A DNA stretch of 64,000 nucleotides from Polytrichum commune (Eukaryota > Streptophyta > Polytrichopsida > Polytrichales > Polytrichaceae). Positions 24,601 to 35,978 of the stretch are shown one piece after another. The notes under the pieces were generated by a model, which was given only the letters and a program-made list of their open reading frames with translations, did no database searches and had not been told where the DNA came from. How positions within the stretch are numbered: the first letter of the stretch is position 1; every line of letters starts with the position of its first letter. The translations under genes were made by a program, and so were the position numbers. The DNA is taken from the NCBI GenBank assembly GCA_950295325.1, contig OX485805.1, forward strand, positions 9,238,501 to 9,302,500, written 5' to 3'.

Positions 24601-26495
24601 AAGCCACCAGATTGTCAGAAAATTAATGTGGTAATAATTAATGTGGGCTACAGGGTGGGAAAATGTGGGCCCAAGACCCTGGGTCTTCCTGGAGACTTCT
24701 GATGCACACCTTCAATATTAGGTCAAAGACAACAGTAGCATAAACTAAAATATTCACCCACATCAATTTCCTAGGAAAAAAAGTAATGTGGCCCACACTA
24801 ATTAAAACTAAATATTTGGCGTGGCTTAGAAATTAATGTGGGTTGTAGTGAATCACTATGGCCCACATTAATAGGACTATTTAGTGTACTGTTCATGAAT
24901 TGGATGGCAGCCTTGACCAAATGGCATTGTGAATAACAGGTAGTCATGGATAGTCATGGGATGAAAATTTTCACATTTTGAAACATCTCGAAATTGAGGT
25001 TGTCTATATTAAACTACTCATGGTGGAATGGCATTCCAGATAAAGACACCTACTGTCAAGACTGGAAAGAAAAAGAAAGGGCGATACTTCACAGAGGAGA
25101 AGGCTAAGAACTCATACTTTCAGGTTCACCCACTTATTCCCTTTACATCATGGAACTGCTCTCATTAAGTATGACCTGTTCTCTTTTATAAAATGCACAT
25201 CACACTGAAACATATTGTTGAGGAATTTCACTATTTTAAAATTATTGATTAAGTACCTTTTACCTGGAGGCACTAAATATGTTGATATGTTCTGGTTCCT
25301 GAGCACTCTGCATGATTTAAGATCAGTCCACTAGTTTCTTGCATCCTGCTTTATGATGTTGTTCAACAGAATAAATAGTTTTGTGCTAAGGTAAGCGGGC
25401 CTTAAACAGACACTTTTAACTCTGCACCCCCGTCTCGTTGGATATGAAACGCACAAGTACTGGGAGATGATTAGCAAATCCAAATCATGCCTATAGCCAT
25501 TTTCTTAGTAGTTTTTGGAGTTCATATATTTCTTATTCATTGTCGTATTTGTCTAATCTTATCATCATCAAATTGAAGAATCTCCTTTTTATTAAATTGT
25601 CATATACGTGCCCCCCCCCCCCCCCCCACACACACACACTATGTTGACTATTGAGCCCAGAATGAGCATGGAGTTCAATCTCTTTTAAACAGATAACTTT
25701 TTGGTGTCCTTCCTAGATCCACACCTAAGGTAGATGTCTCCAATTTGGTTACTTATCCAATTCGGACACCCATATTTCAGTGGGATGTGGTTAGATGTGG
25801 CTCCAAGATCAGAGACCACAAAGACATGTGTTAAAAAGAGATTGGACTACATGCTCAAAATATGATAACCATTCTAGGCTCTATAGTCAATGTAATTTGG
25901 GGGATCTATATGACCGTTTAACGAACATGTTGATGATGAATAAGATATTTATGAGTTCCGAAAATTATGAGGACAGTGGCTTCAGCCTTGATTTGGATTT
26001 GCTAACCATTTTGTACTAATCACATGTTTCAAATTTTAGGAGAAGTGGGCAAGTCAGATAAAGTAACCATTTAAGACCCATCTACCTTAACCACACACCA
26101 CTCAAATATCGGTATCCATTGAAGATGAGTGACTGAATTAGGCCTCACCATGTATGTGGAACTTTTTTACAATACTGGACTTTGTAAAAGAAGAAACCTG
26201 TCAACTCATATTTAAGTTATGGAGGATAAAGTGATTTCCTCCAGATAAGCCCTGATGAACAGTGGACGATTATTTCACTTTCTGGGTTGTGCAGATTCTT
26301 TTTCTAAAGCTGTGGTATTGTTGGTGTATGCAGGAACAAATTGCTGTAGCACGTCGTTTTTTGTTGATCATCCTATTAGTTGTTGGCATCATCTTCTTTG
26401 TTTGTTACAGCTACAAAGGCTTGGTTGCATTGTCTCAATGGATGGATGCTCGTGATGCTGCAAGGCCACGTCGGCGATTCCCAGGAAGTTATTAA
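16779..26495 (+). CDS. NFXL2: NFXL2-like NF-X1-type zinc-finger protein, 16 exons, 998 aa
   Basis: Exons: 16779-17127, 18178-18448, 18727-18930, 19211-19721, 19975-20088, 20615-20670, 21278-21344, 21561-21653, 21936-22021, 22206-22371, 22600-22953, 23158-23348, 23977-24061, 24332-24535, 25040-25123, 26334-26495. All introns are GT-AG and the joined 2997 nt form one open frame. Domain order: a disordered Ser-rich N-terminus with an acidic [10 protein letters not shown] patch; a RING/PHD-like finger in exon 2 (CLICLEK...CWHCPKC); then a long series of NF-X1 fingers of the C-H-x-G-x-C-x-x-C type (for example [27 protein letters not shown]); a Lys/Glu-rich stretch; and one membrane segment in exon 16 (about residues 953-975) followed by a short basic tail ending RRRFPGSY. 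Order and C-terminal membrane segment match plant NFXL2 (roughly 880-900 aa) rather than NFXL1. In Arabidopsis NFXL2 is linked to H2O2/stress responses and clock gene regulation; that role here is inference. An in-frame upstream ATG exists at 16728, but 16779 begins the family-like MDKRGG. Confidence 0.93.
18541..18605. repeat. Compound microsatellite in NFXL2 intron 2
   Basis: A (CTAT)n stretch is followed by (CA)n at about 18570-18592 and (TA)n to about 18601. It lies in the intron between exons 2 and 3, and its length is probably polymorphic. Confidence 0.9.
20803..21107. mobile_element. ~305-bp MITE in NFXL2 intron 6
   Basis: The left terminus ATGGGTTTACACTAGGGTCC is answered by the inverted right terminus GGACCCTAATGTGAACCCAT. 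An extra internal copy of the left end (GTTTACACTAGGGTCCGGG) starts at about 20888. A related internal segment (CTTCAAGCTTGGGTCCAATC) at 21010 recurs at about 49795, so the family is dispersed. It lies wholly within the intron between exons 6 (ends 20670) and 7 (starts 21278) and causes no coding change. Confidence 0.7.
24637..24873. mobile_element. ~240-bp foldback/MITE in NFXL2 intron 14
   Basis: AATTAATGTGGGCTA at the left is answered by TATGGCCCACATTAAT at the right. Further internal copies of AATGTGG and of GGCCCACA occur in both orientations, so the whole insertion can fold. It sits between exons 14 and 15. Confidence 0.6.
25430..26110. mobile_element. Poly-C foldback family member in NFXL2 intron 15
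   Basis: It carries a C-tract (25611-25627) after GTCATATACGTG, then 'gagttcaatctcttttaaac' at about 25670, which is answered in inverse by 'aaaaagagattggactacat' at about 25830, so the element folds on itself. Related copies lie at 5040-5570, 33800-34140, 62470-62720 and 63845-64000. There is no coding capacity, and the family is probably non-autonomous. Confidence 0.65.
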
Positions 26496-26511
26496 AGTAT
26501 TCAAACTTCCT

Positions 26512-27485
26512 CATCTCTTCTTCCAGGTGCTTCGGAATATTATTCCTTGTGATGAGCACTGTTTTTAGGAAGTTGTGTTCACAGTAATCGGCAATCAAAT
26601 ACAAGTTGGAGCTGATTTTTTTATAGTTATGAGCTTGAGAAATTGAAAAGAGTTATGGACAATACTATTCTTTCAGATTGAATTAATATCACTTTTGACA
26701 GAAATGTCTTCTGAAAAGATATTTTATCACTTTTGTCAGATTCCACAACTGGCTAAAGCTACAAAATCATGTCTTCCAATTTTTTGGGAATATTTCTTTT
26801 TTGTGATGAGTACTCTTTCAAACAACTTGTGTTATGTGTAATTGGCAACCAACTACTACACTTCTTTTGTCTAATTAGTGTGGGTTACCATGTGGAGGCA
26901 CGTGTTGCTATAACTTTTTCCTGACATTATCGTTTGCCCACTAAGTTATATTATATTCTTCGGTGTGCATACTAACTACTAATGTTATTTGGGTAAAAAA
27001 TGATGTTCTCAGTAAAATGTTATAGCAATGCATAACTCCAAATGGTATCCCACACTGATAAGACAAAATATTGTAGTTAACGAGGGTTTTTTTTAATGTT
27101 ATGAGACATGAGAAAATGAAAAGAAATATAGAGGAGAATTCTTCCTTTCATATGAATTAATGTAATTTTTGGCAGATAAATATTCTGAGATGATCTTGAC
27201 ACTTTTTCCAGATTCCACAAGTGGTTGATGTTACAAAATCATCTCTTCTTCCAGGTGCTTTGGAACATTACTTCCTTGTGGAGGTGCTGAAGTCTAAAAA
27301 CAATTATTAAGCAGTATAATTCAGGGAAGCAATTATGAGTTGGAGTTCGTTTTTTACAGTTTTGAGACATGAGAAAATGAAAAGAACTTAGAAATCTTCA
27401 CTTTTTCATATTGAATTATAATAAGCTCTGGCAGAAATGTCTTCTGATATCTGACACTTTTATTCCACAACTGGCTAAAATTACA
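26512..27485. repeat. Diverged repeats just 3' of NFXL2
   Basis: TCTTCTTCCAGGTGCTT at 26515 recurs at about 27243, and a partial copy starts at about 26775. The blocks TTCCACAACTGGCTAAA, CAGAAATGTCTTCTGA and 'gagaaaatgaaaagaa' recur in the same order. The first copy starts 17 bp after the NFXL2 stop, so part of the 3' UTR has been duplicated or was itself formed from the repeat. Confidence 0.65.
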
Positions 27486-27728
27486 AGAGGCATGGTCAGT
27501 GGTTGTGCAACTTTATTTGTCATTGGATATGAACTAAGACAAGTATGGAAAGTTTGTAGAATATTTGGAGCTAGGAGTTGTGCTGTACTGCGACCTGCTC
27601 ATCATCTGTTGGCATTTGTCTGTATATTTGAGGACTTCAGACCATAAAAGAATTGTTCTCACAAGGATTGACCTGAATCATTGATGACATGTAAATGCTT
27701 TAAAGTTGAGAACTGAGTGATCTGAGGC

Positions 27729-27816
27729 TGGGGCGATCCAACCCGTACATTGGTTCCTTGGAAGCAAGGGTTTAGGCATCCAACAAGGAACGAGTGTATG
27801 GGTTGGTTTGCCCAAA
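27729..27816. mobile_element. Small foldback MITE, copy 2
   Basis: GGGCGATCCAACCCGTACA and the inverted GTATGGGTTGGTTTGCCC bound an ~88-bp element. Its inner segment (GGTTCCTTGG..GGTTTAGGCAT) is the inverse of that in the copy at 12273-12366. Confidence 0.65.
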
Positions 27817-28019
27817 TCGTGATCTGATTGGGCACAATTGTTGAATAACTTAACAGAAAGTGTTTTGGTTACAAGATGTATCAGTGCTGAAACTCCTAAA
27901 ATTTGTGCTAAATTCTTGATTTTATTATGAGATTTAATTATATGTGGTGAATTGCTATTGCATGAAACTGTCAATGACCGATTGGCACAAAGCAGGAAAT
28001 TTTTGACTTATCAAATTTG

Positions 28020-29430
28020 TGCAGTGAAATGAAATGAATTTTATTGTAAAGTCCGGGAAGCCGAAAAGATTAATGGGACTAATGATGGTTCAAACCAATT
28101 AATTCTCTAGAGTGGTGAAGTGTGGTTGTCTCCGTGATATAGAGGCTAATGTTAACTTGTTGGTCTAATTGAAAGAAAGACTTGAGGCTCCTTTGAACTA
28201 TGTTCTCAAATTGTGATGGAAACTTATCTCTAATGGGGTTGTTTAGGGGACATTCCAACACGAAATGTGCTTCATTTTCAATTGCATTTAGGAGCAAAAG
28301 TGGCATAGTCTAGTATCTCTGGAGATGGGGATAATCGTCATTTGTCGAGTTTCAATGGCAAGTTTATGGTTCGAGATGCACTAGTTACCCATGATCTTGT
28401 GTTGTGGTGAAGTCAATCGTTGCTTCAAGTACAATTCACATTCATGTTTAAAAAAAATCCTTGAGGTAATCTAGTTTCTTCCTAAAGAGATGGAAAGAGT
28501 TCCACTCTTTAGCAAGAAAAACCTCCTTGATATCAACATATGTTGTTTTTTATGTGGTTGGGTTGTCATGGGTTTCCCAATGAGATAAACCCCACGATGT
28601 CTTCCACATGGTTATCGATTTGTACCAAATGTTAAATCTTTGTTCGGCCAGGTGTTGGGATAGTGGGGCTACTTTACTGACTAGCCAAGAGGGGGATAGG
28701 TCGGCAAGCCGTTGTTGAAAGCCCATTGTAAGCTTGAGAGCGTATAATTCTATGGGAAGTTCTCTGAAATCAACCAATAAAATATGATAGGTAGTTGAAG
28801 AGCGCATTGACATGAGACATCATATGCATCTTCATGCTCTTCTCAAAGACTTTCCAATAAGAGTTTTTCAAGTCGCCTCCCCAAATTTCGAAGCCATACG
28901 TGAAAGTAGGAAGCACTAAAGCCTTGAATAGGTGAGATTTGAGTTCCCAACATGTGACGCCGACTATTGCTTCTTTCCTTAAAGTTCTCATCAAGGCTTT
29001 TGTACTTGCAATCCCTCACCTATTACTAAATGTCTCAAAGTAACCATGTGAATAAAAATCAATCCTAAGGTAATTTGTATTCACGGGTGATCTCAATTTG
29101 GTCCTTGTTTATCAAAATGCCTCTTGGTTTAATTTCCTTTTGTTGTGATCAAATATCATGATTTTAGTCTTAGCTAGATTGACTTCAAGGCTAGAAGAAG
29201 TGGAAAACTCAAATAGCTCATTCAAAAGTTTTTGTAAGCTTGCACCTGATCAAGAGAGCATAACAACATCGTCAACATAAAAAAGAATGGCAACCATTGT
29301 GTTAAATAAGCATGGAGAATCTACGTCAATCTCGTCCAATTATGTTTCAAGTTCATCAATGTACAAGCCGAATGGTGTTGGGGAGAGGGGACATTATAGT
29401 TTAACACTAGTGTTAGATATTAATTCACCA
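28020..29430 (-). pseudogene. LINE (non-LTR retrotransposon) remnant, reverse-transcriptase 3' half
   Basis: Read on the minus strand, the order is correct for the 3' half of a plant LINE ORF2. A fingers/palm segment with LYIDELET and the RT box YVDDVVML (about 29260-29285) comes first. A thumb/connection segment with LKSHLFKALVLPTFTYG and EIWGGDLKNS (28770-28994) follows, then ELYALKLTMGFQQRL (28550-28813), then a C-terminal part with ENEAHFVLECPL (28079-28306). Stops and frameshifts separate the pieces, so it is not functional. The 5' half (endonuclease) is absent, consistent with the usual 5' truncation of LINE insertions. Confidence 0.75.
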
Positions 29431-30394
29431 TGTGTGTCACCATTTATTGGCTCTGTCTATAGGACGGAGACTATGCATCAACTTCTTCGTTTCAAGAGCA
29501 AATTTCCTAACCACTTTATGTTCACACTTGGACGTTACTTGTTCTTGTTATTTTTGGTCCACTTTATGTAATGTGGATGTTAACTATAGTTTATATATAT
29601 ATATAAGTGCTCCCTAAAATGCATTGAAAGAAATTTAGTTAACTATAGTTATTTCGGCAGTTCCTGATTATTTTATTTTTAAATTTTGGGTGATAAATGA
29701 GTAGCTTCAATCCTTGACCCATATTTGAGAAGAAGGTGCACAAAATCCAAGAAAGGTTTGGTATAGTGAATAGCCATGGATTGGCATGAGCAAAGTGGAC
29801 AACTACAATTATAGTCTTTCATAATAAAGGACAGAGCCTCACGGTTCTACCGTTTTCTTGTTCAAACTTCTGCATAGACTGCAGTGTACATGACTTTTAC
29901 AGCATGTTGCAAATGAGCATGTAGCCAAAGTGCAATCAACTTCATCTCATCTTTTATGAACAACTCCACAAGCCCGTAAACACTTATGGATATTTTTTTT
30001 TTCTCTCTCTTTTGGCTTCTAACCTTCTGAAAAGAACCTTTGGAAAGTCTGGTGTTTTTTGGTTGTGAATGCTTACTCAAACCCACCTTGGACTTTCTAT
30101 TTTAAGGATAGGTATTCCCCCTTTTGAAAGAACTTCCACCCCCCAAAAAACCATCTATGGCAAGTTGGTCTACTTTTAAATCAAACTTTTTTGCAACCCG
30201 CGCCCCAAACGTTCAAATGAGGTCGATGTCTCTATTCCAATTTTGTTGGTTTCAAAAAAAAATTTGACATGGTTCCACATGACAAGCTTTGGGCATACCA
30301 CTTCATTTACAACAAGTTATTGAAGCTATGTATATCATAATTCATGCAAAAGAATGATTTAATGATGGCACACATGGTGATTTAATGTCCGCCA

Positions 30395-31215
30395 TTGGTA
30401 TTAAACAAATATGTCCCCTTGCCCCCACACTATTTGGCATGTGCTTTAATGAACTTGAAACATTTGGATAAGATTTACATGGATTCTTCATGCTTATTTA
30501 ACACGGCGGTTGCCATTCTTCTGTATGCTAATGATGTTGTTGTGCTCTCTTAATTAGGAGTAGGCTTCGAAGGCTTCTGAACAAGCTAAATGGATCTTGT
30601 ACTTCCTCTAGCCTCGATGTCAATCTAAGAACAAAATCATGATCTATTGTTGCAACAAAAGGAATTAATCCACGATGCATTTTATCTAGGCAAAGACCAA
30701 ATTGAGATAACCCGTGAATATAAATACCTTCAAATTGATTTCTATTCACATGTTACTTTGAGCCATCAAGTAAAAGGCGATGAATTGGACATATAAAAGC
30801 CTTGATGGCCACCTTAAGAAAGAAGCAGTAGTTGGAATCACATGTTGAGAACTCAAATCCCATCCAACCATCCCATCCCATGGCATTGAAATTTTGGGAG
30901 GTGACTTGGAAAACTCTCATTGGAAGGTTATTGAGAAGGGCATGAAGATACATGTGATGTCTCACGTCAAAGTGTGTTATTTGACAACCTACCGTATTTT
31001 TTTTGGCCAAATTTTGAGAACTTCCCATAAAATGATGTGCTCTTAAGCTAATTGTGGGGTTTCCACAACTCTTTTACCACCTACCCCCCTCTTGGTTCAA
31101 TAGTCAAGCAAACCTCATTCTTTTGACACCTTGCCAACAAAGATATGACACCTAGCACAAATTGACAACCATGTGGAGGGCGTCATGGGGTCTATCTCAT
31201 TGTGCAATAGTTAGT
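30395..31215 (+). pseudogene. Second LINE remnant, opposite orientation
   Basis: On the plus strand the same family appears: CPLAPTLFGMCFNELE at about 30415, LFNTAVAILLYANDVVVLS at about 30496-30552 (the catalytic YxDD box has become YAND, losing one Asp), ELKSH and the GGDL block at about 30845-30920, and TMWRASWGLSH at about 31163. Several frameshifts and stops break it. It is a different insertion from the minus-strand copy at 28-29.4 kb, since the damage differs. Confidence 0.7.
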
Positions 31216-32925
31216 ATAAAGTCGATTAAAGTCATCGTTTTTGTGCAATTAAAGTCGCAGTGTTCACCATGCACACTTGTGAGAGCTGATGACGGGTGTG
31301 GAGGATTTGAGGTGATGCTCATAGGGTGTTGCTTGGGGTTGTGGCTTATGTGGATGGTGTTGCTCATCTTGAAGTGGAGATCTTGGACTAGTAGGGTTTA
31401 TGCATATATGATTTGCTCATCATGTCTAGGTCGGAATGGATCTCCATGATGCTCATTGCTTTCATACCATGGGTTGGAGCAGGGTGAGTGTTGATGTGTG
31501 AGATGCTTCATTGCTACATTTCGCTTTGCCCTTTTTGGTCGTTGTTGTGATATGCTCGATCTTTGCTTCACTTTTCACACTTTCTAGTGAACAAAATCCA
31601 AATGAAAGTTTACTATTTTGTTATTTGTTGATATGGATAATGTTTTTGCACTTATTTGGAGAGCAGAGCCATGTGATATATTTATTCTTTCCATAATGAA
31701 AACCATTTGTTCTCTTTCATGTTTATATAAGGGCATGTTCACACATTATACACCAAACACAAATACAAAAGGGTGCTAAATCGGGTATACATTATTTTAG
31801 AGGGGAGTAGACTCATTATATATCCCACATGTTCACTCTACATGAACTTCATAAACTATGGGTCCCATGATCAAAACTAATATCTTACAATACAAAAGGT
31901 TTTAAATAAAAATAATTGAAGCTAAGATTTAATTTGGTCAAAGATTATAAGTTTTATGAATTATGAATTCTATATGATTTATAGTTTATGTTCTTATATA
32001 TAGAGAGAGGATTTGAAAGTTGGATCACAATAACCCAGCTATTCTAGCCTAGGAGAGCTTTCCAGACCCCACTAGCAATATAATAATGGTTGGGCTTGAC
32101 ATGTGGGTCAACTCCCGGGCTGAACCCAACATTTTCCATTTGCATGCCATGTATTGATAACATGTGAACATGCTCTAAGGGGGCAAGCCAATTCAACCTA
32201 TCACACTACCTAGCATCAAAATCTAAAGAAAGGATAGAACTTAAGATTCTCACCGATGGGTCTAGGAATGCGAATGATGCTCATGAGGTGGTTAATTTCC
32301 AATGAGCAACTATTCTTTGGATGAAAGCAATGCTATCACGTTTTTCAAGTCTTCTTATGTTGCAACTTTCGCCCACAAATGTTGCTACCAAACTATCAAT
32401 ATCCTTTGTTATTTCGTCCATGTACTTTAAATCTTTCTCTACCCAAAGTGCTTGTTTTGAACAATAGCGCGGGAATTGCTTTTCTGCACTTGGACATTAA
32501 TTGGACAAGGTATTTCGGAATCTACAACCCAAAATATTGTGAAAGAACGAAACCGATGAACCCTTTCCAAAGGGTAGATTAGGGTTTTACATTAGTAAGC
32601 CAAAAGTGTGTATCCTTCTTTAGATTTCTTATAATGTAAGCCCCTTTTTTTACAGCCCTTGAAGGAACTCTTGTGTTATGGAAGGAATAACCTGGGCTTT
32701 CTTCTTTTCTTTTAGTCATGGCCCCGAGTTCAAAATGATATGGTTGAAGTCTACTGCACGAAATCCATGCCGATTAGCGGAACAAAGTTTGGTATAATTT
32801 GCATCCTAACACTTTTGTAATGAAATATTTGTCATGGATGATTGGAATTTGGATGGAAAATCACTTAGTAAATGACAATAATTGCAACACTGTAAATCTA
32901 GAATCTATTATTATGTAGGCAACAC
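31216..32925. other. Intergenic DNA, no gene seen
   Basis: AT-rich sequence. One 95-codon frame at 31162-31449 begins inside the LINE remnant and continues with a hydrophobic stretch, but it has no motif and no splice context that I trust. Nothing else is supported. Confidence 0.4.
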
Positions 32926-32926
32926 T

Positions 32927-33215
32927 AAAGGCCCATGATCATTGCATTCAAAGATCTCACTTCACACTAGAAGGTGAAGGCCTAAGGCCCTAAAGAAATT
33001 ATCATGGATGAAAAGTCTACATGGATTCCTACATGGCAAACTATACAAAATATTTCATATTATGCCGAAATTTGCGTTAGGCCCACCTCCAAGAGGTCAA
33101 CTTGACGCATATTCCCGTAGACCATGTCAACATTATGACCTTTAAATGAAAATCAAGGGCCCTGAGAGTTACATGGTCACACGGCCCTTGTCTCATGTGT
33201 GAAGTGGCCCTTAGT
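32927..33215. mobile_element. Possible ~290-bp Harbinger-like MITE
   Basis: ACTAAAGGCCCATG at the left and GTGTGAAGTGGCCCTTAGT at the right are approximately inverted, with TTCACAC blocks as in the elements at 9.1-10.9 kb. The terminal match is imperfect and the target duplication is not clear. Confidence 0.4.
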
Positions 33216-33344
33216 AAAAAGATTGGATTGAAAAACAAATTAATAAATTAAAAATAAAATAAAATAAAACTGGGAGGCTACAGTGGCATGCATGTGTTAT
33301 GCAATATGGACCACAGAAAGAATTAGTTGCTTGATCTCCCTGGC

Positions 33345-33680
33345 CCACCATCCCCCTCCTCCTTTCCACCCGGCCGGCCACGGGATTGGCCCAGTCCTCA
33401 CTCGATTGATACAGTCCACCCGCCCCAGACTGACGGCGACGGCCCGAGTCCACCGACGCCGCTCCGTCGTCGACTCGTCGCCGTCGTCGTCAGCCCGTCA
33501 GTCCCACCGAATCAACTCCCACCTTAAGATAACCGCTCAACTGCATATCTGCGCCACAGCATACAAATTTGGGTATGGACCCTGGACCCCACGCAGATAT
33601 TTTCTGGAGTCCCCGAAGGCCCACGTGGGCCAGGATCCTTAACGCCACTCTCCACGTGCCACGTCACCCGAGTCTTTCCG
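33345..33680. other. GC-rich island, unassigned
   Basis: A sharply GC-rich patch in AT-rich surroundings contains CCGTCGTCGTC-type runs. It is open in more than one frame, with Pro/Arg/Ser-rich translations typical of GC-rich leader or promoter DNA. Ambiguity between frames prevents calling a CDS. It could be the 5' end of a lost gene, a promoter island or a transposon fragment. A short (GA)n tract follows at 33762-33778. Confidence 0.35.
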
Positions 33681-33799
33681 CTCTGGATGAGCTGATACTC
33701 TCTAGGGGGGTTGGGGAGTTGGCAATACCTATCTTAGGGCGACCTTCACTAGGCGGTCAAGGAGAGAGAGAGAGAGAGATTATAGTGCATTAGGAAGGT

Positions 33800-34140
33800 A
33801 TATGGGTCTTGAATGGACACGATAAATTGTTATGGGATGATTAGCGAGTTTAAGTCGAGGCCATAGCCACTTTTCTCGTAGTTTTTGGAGCTCGAATGAT
33901 ATATTTTGTTCTTTATCAAAGTGTAGATTCTTGGTGATGAAATGGTCATATAGGTTTCCCATCCTAGTTATGTTGGTAGTTGAGCTCCAAATGGTTGTCA
34001 TGTTGTGAGTGCGGAGTCCAATCTATTTCAAACATATGTTTTTTGGGTATCCGTTTTGGGATCCACATGCACCAAATTACATACAATTCAAATATAGGTG
34101 TTTGGCTAAGGTAAATAACTAAATTAGATGCGTCTACCAA
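33800..34140. mobile_element. Poly-C foldback family, partial copy
   Basis: The order of blocks (TTAGCGAG.., CCATAGCCAC, GTAGTTTTTGGAGCTC, TCATATAGG, then GTCCAATCTATTTCAAACA) follows the 25.4-26.1 kb copy. The C-tract is reduced to TTTCCCATCC. Confidence 0.55.
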
Positions 34141-35429
34141 GTTACAACATAGAAAACTTGGCCCCCTTGAGGTTTGCGGTTTCCATGTAGGTTTGTTCAT
34201 CCATTCATATTTCTCTAGTCACTTAGGCCCTCCAAGCTCGAGTGTAAAGTGAAGTGGGATGGTCTCGTCCTTTTCCACCAATGAGAGATTTTGGGTTTAT
34301 TTGGTCATGGGCCCTCAAGCTCAAGTGTAAAGTGGCCCTTATCGTACCCCCCTAATGATCATTTTCGTTCCTTTTTGGGGAGGGGTGGATGCAGATTGGC
34401 CATGTCGATGTGAGTATACATGTCATATACGTTGTAAGGATGGTCCCAAAAGGGATCGTGCATTTGTACCGACTCACTCACCGGTCTGGATGTTATAGGT
34501 GATGGAAAAACTGATGACCCTATGTGTACCCCATATCCATCATCATTGCTCATCCTCACCAACCGAGCTAGCTAGATTTACCAAGTTTCCGGAAAATGGG
34601 TTAATATATAAGGCAGTGGTGATGCATTTCGGTATGGGAATAATGGGTAGTGCAGTGTGTTTTTTGGGGACCCGGGGACTCGGGACTTGGGAGGATGTGT
34701 ATGATTGGGTTTGTTATTTAGAGTTTGGGAAAGTTGGATATATCTAGAGGTCACGAGTGTAGCCTATGATCTACATAGGTAATTGGGGTGAGGAGAGTGG
34801 ATGACACCACTAACTCAAGTTGTTTTATGATGTGTAACTTGTTTGTTCAGGGTTTGGAACCATAGATTATTAGATTGTTGGATTGAATTTGATGATAAAC
34901 TATGACATATTAGACTATTTGTTTATTACTACCTTGATCCATATTTAATCTTGTTAGTTAAAATATTTTTAGGCCTACATGAGTGTAGTGTGTAAGAATG
35001 ACATACTCTTGAGCATTGCCTAACTTATATCTTCTAAGGAGGAGAAACTTGTGATCTCATATGAAGTTCAAGATTTGAATGCCGCAACTTTTATGCAATC
35101 TCGGTGCACTTTGATTCCTTGTTGATGACAACAAAAAATAACAATTAAGGCACATCTATCTTATTGCTTCTTCCAAGCTCAAGTTTAAACTAATATGCAC
35201 CATCATGACTACTTTCAGGTATTTGGTGTAGAATTTAGGCATAATACAAATGTGAAGCATTATGGCTAATTGTCAATGGAACTTTGATAATTCATAACAA
35301 TTCATGATTAGCTCAAAACCTTTATGGGATTGATCATAGCTTCTTCATATAAATTTGTGGACACACAACATTTGAAAATCGCAAATCCAAGTATAATTAA
35401 AGGTAGAAAATAACCAAAAGAAACAAAAC

Positions 35430-35975
35430 ATGCACACTTACCTTATTCCATCCTCCAAGCTCATGCTCAAATTCTACACCATTTATGACTACTTTCACGT
35501 AGTCGGGGTAGAATCTAGGCGCGGTGTAGATTCCAAGCGAGGAATGCAGATTGGGGTAAGAAGAGTTTTACCGTGGCTGAGAATCTGCTGGCTATGGCGG
35601 GCATCATCGTGGCCACCAAAACACCCACACCATCTCTTCTCGCTTCCGCTCGCTTGCTTGATTCCTTCCTGTCTTCGCTCCCGTCCTACTCGCACGATTC
35701 CTGCCCCCGAATTCCGTCGCCCTCGCGCGTGCGCTTCCAGCGATCCATTGCACGCGTTCTCTCGTCCCCAATTGCATCTCCACTCGCTCGAACGGCGGAG
35801 ACACGTAATAACCGAATGGTCCTACCTATCCACTTCTGTTCGAGCTTCGCTTCCCGAAGTCGATCCTCGAGGTATTGTACGGAGGGAATGCGCACAAGTG
35901 CAGCGGAGGACGCACATGAACCTCACGAAGTGTTCCTTGGCGTTTTGTATACTGGTAGGAAGAACGTGTAGTAGG
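35430..35975 (+). other. GC-rich open segment upstream of COP1, unassigned
   Basis: Two overlapping plus-strand frames are open here (188 codons from 35430, 132 codons from 35573), both Ser/Pro/Arg-rich, and the opposite strand is open too. No domain is recognisable. It may be a non-coding 5' exon or promoter of COP1 about 1 kb downstream, or the 5' end of a degraded gene whose Ser/Arg-rich start resembles an organelle transit peptide. I do not assign a function. Confidence 0.3.
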
Positions 35976-35978
35976 TCA

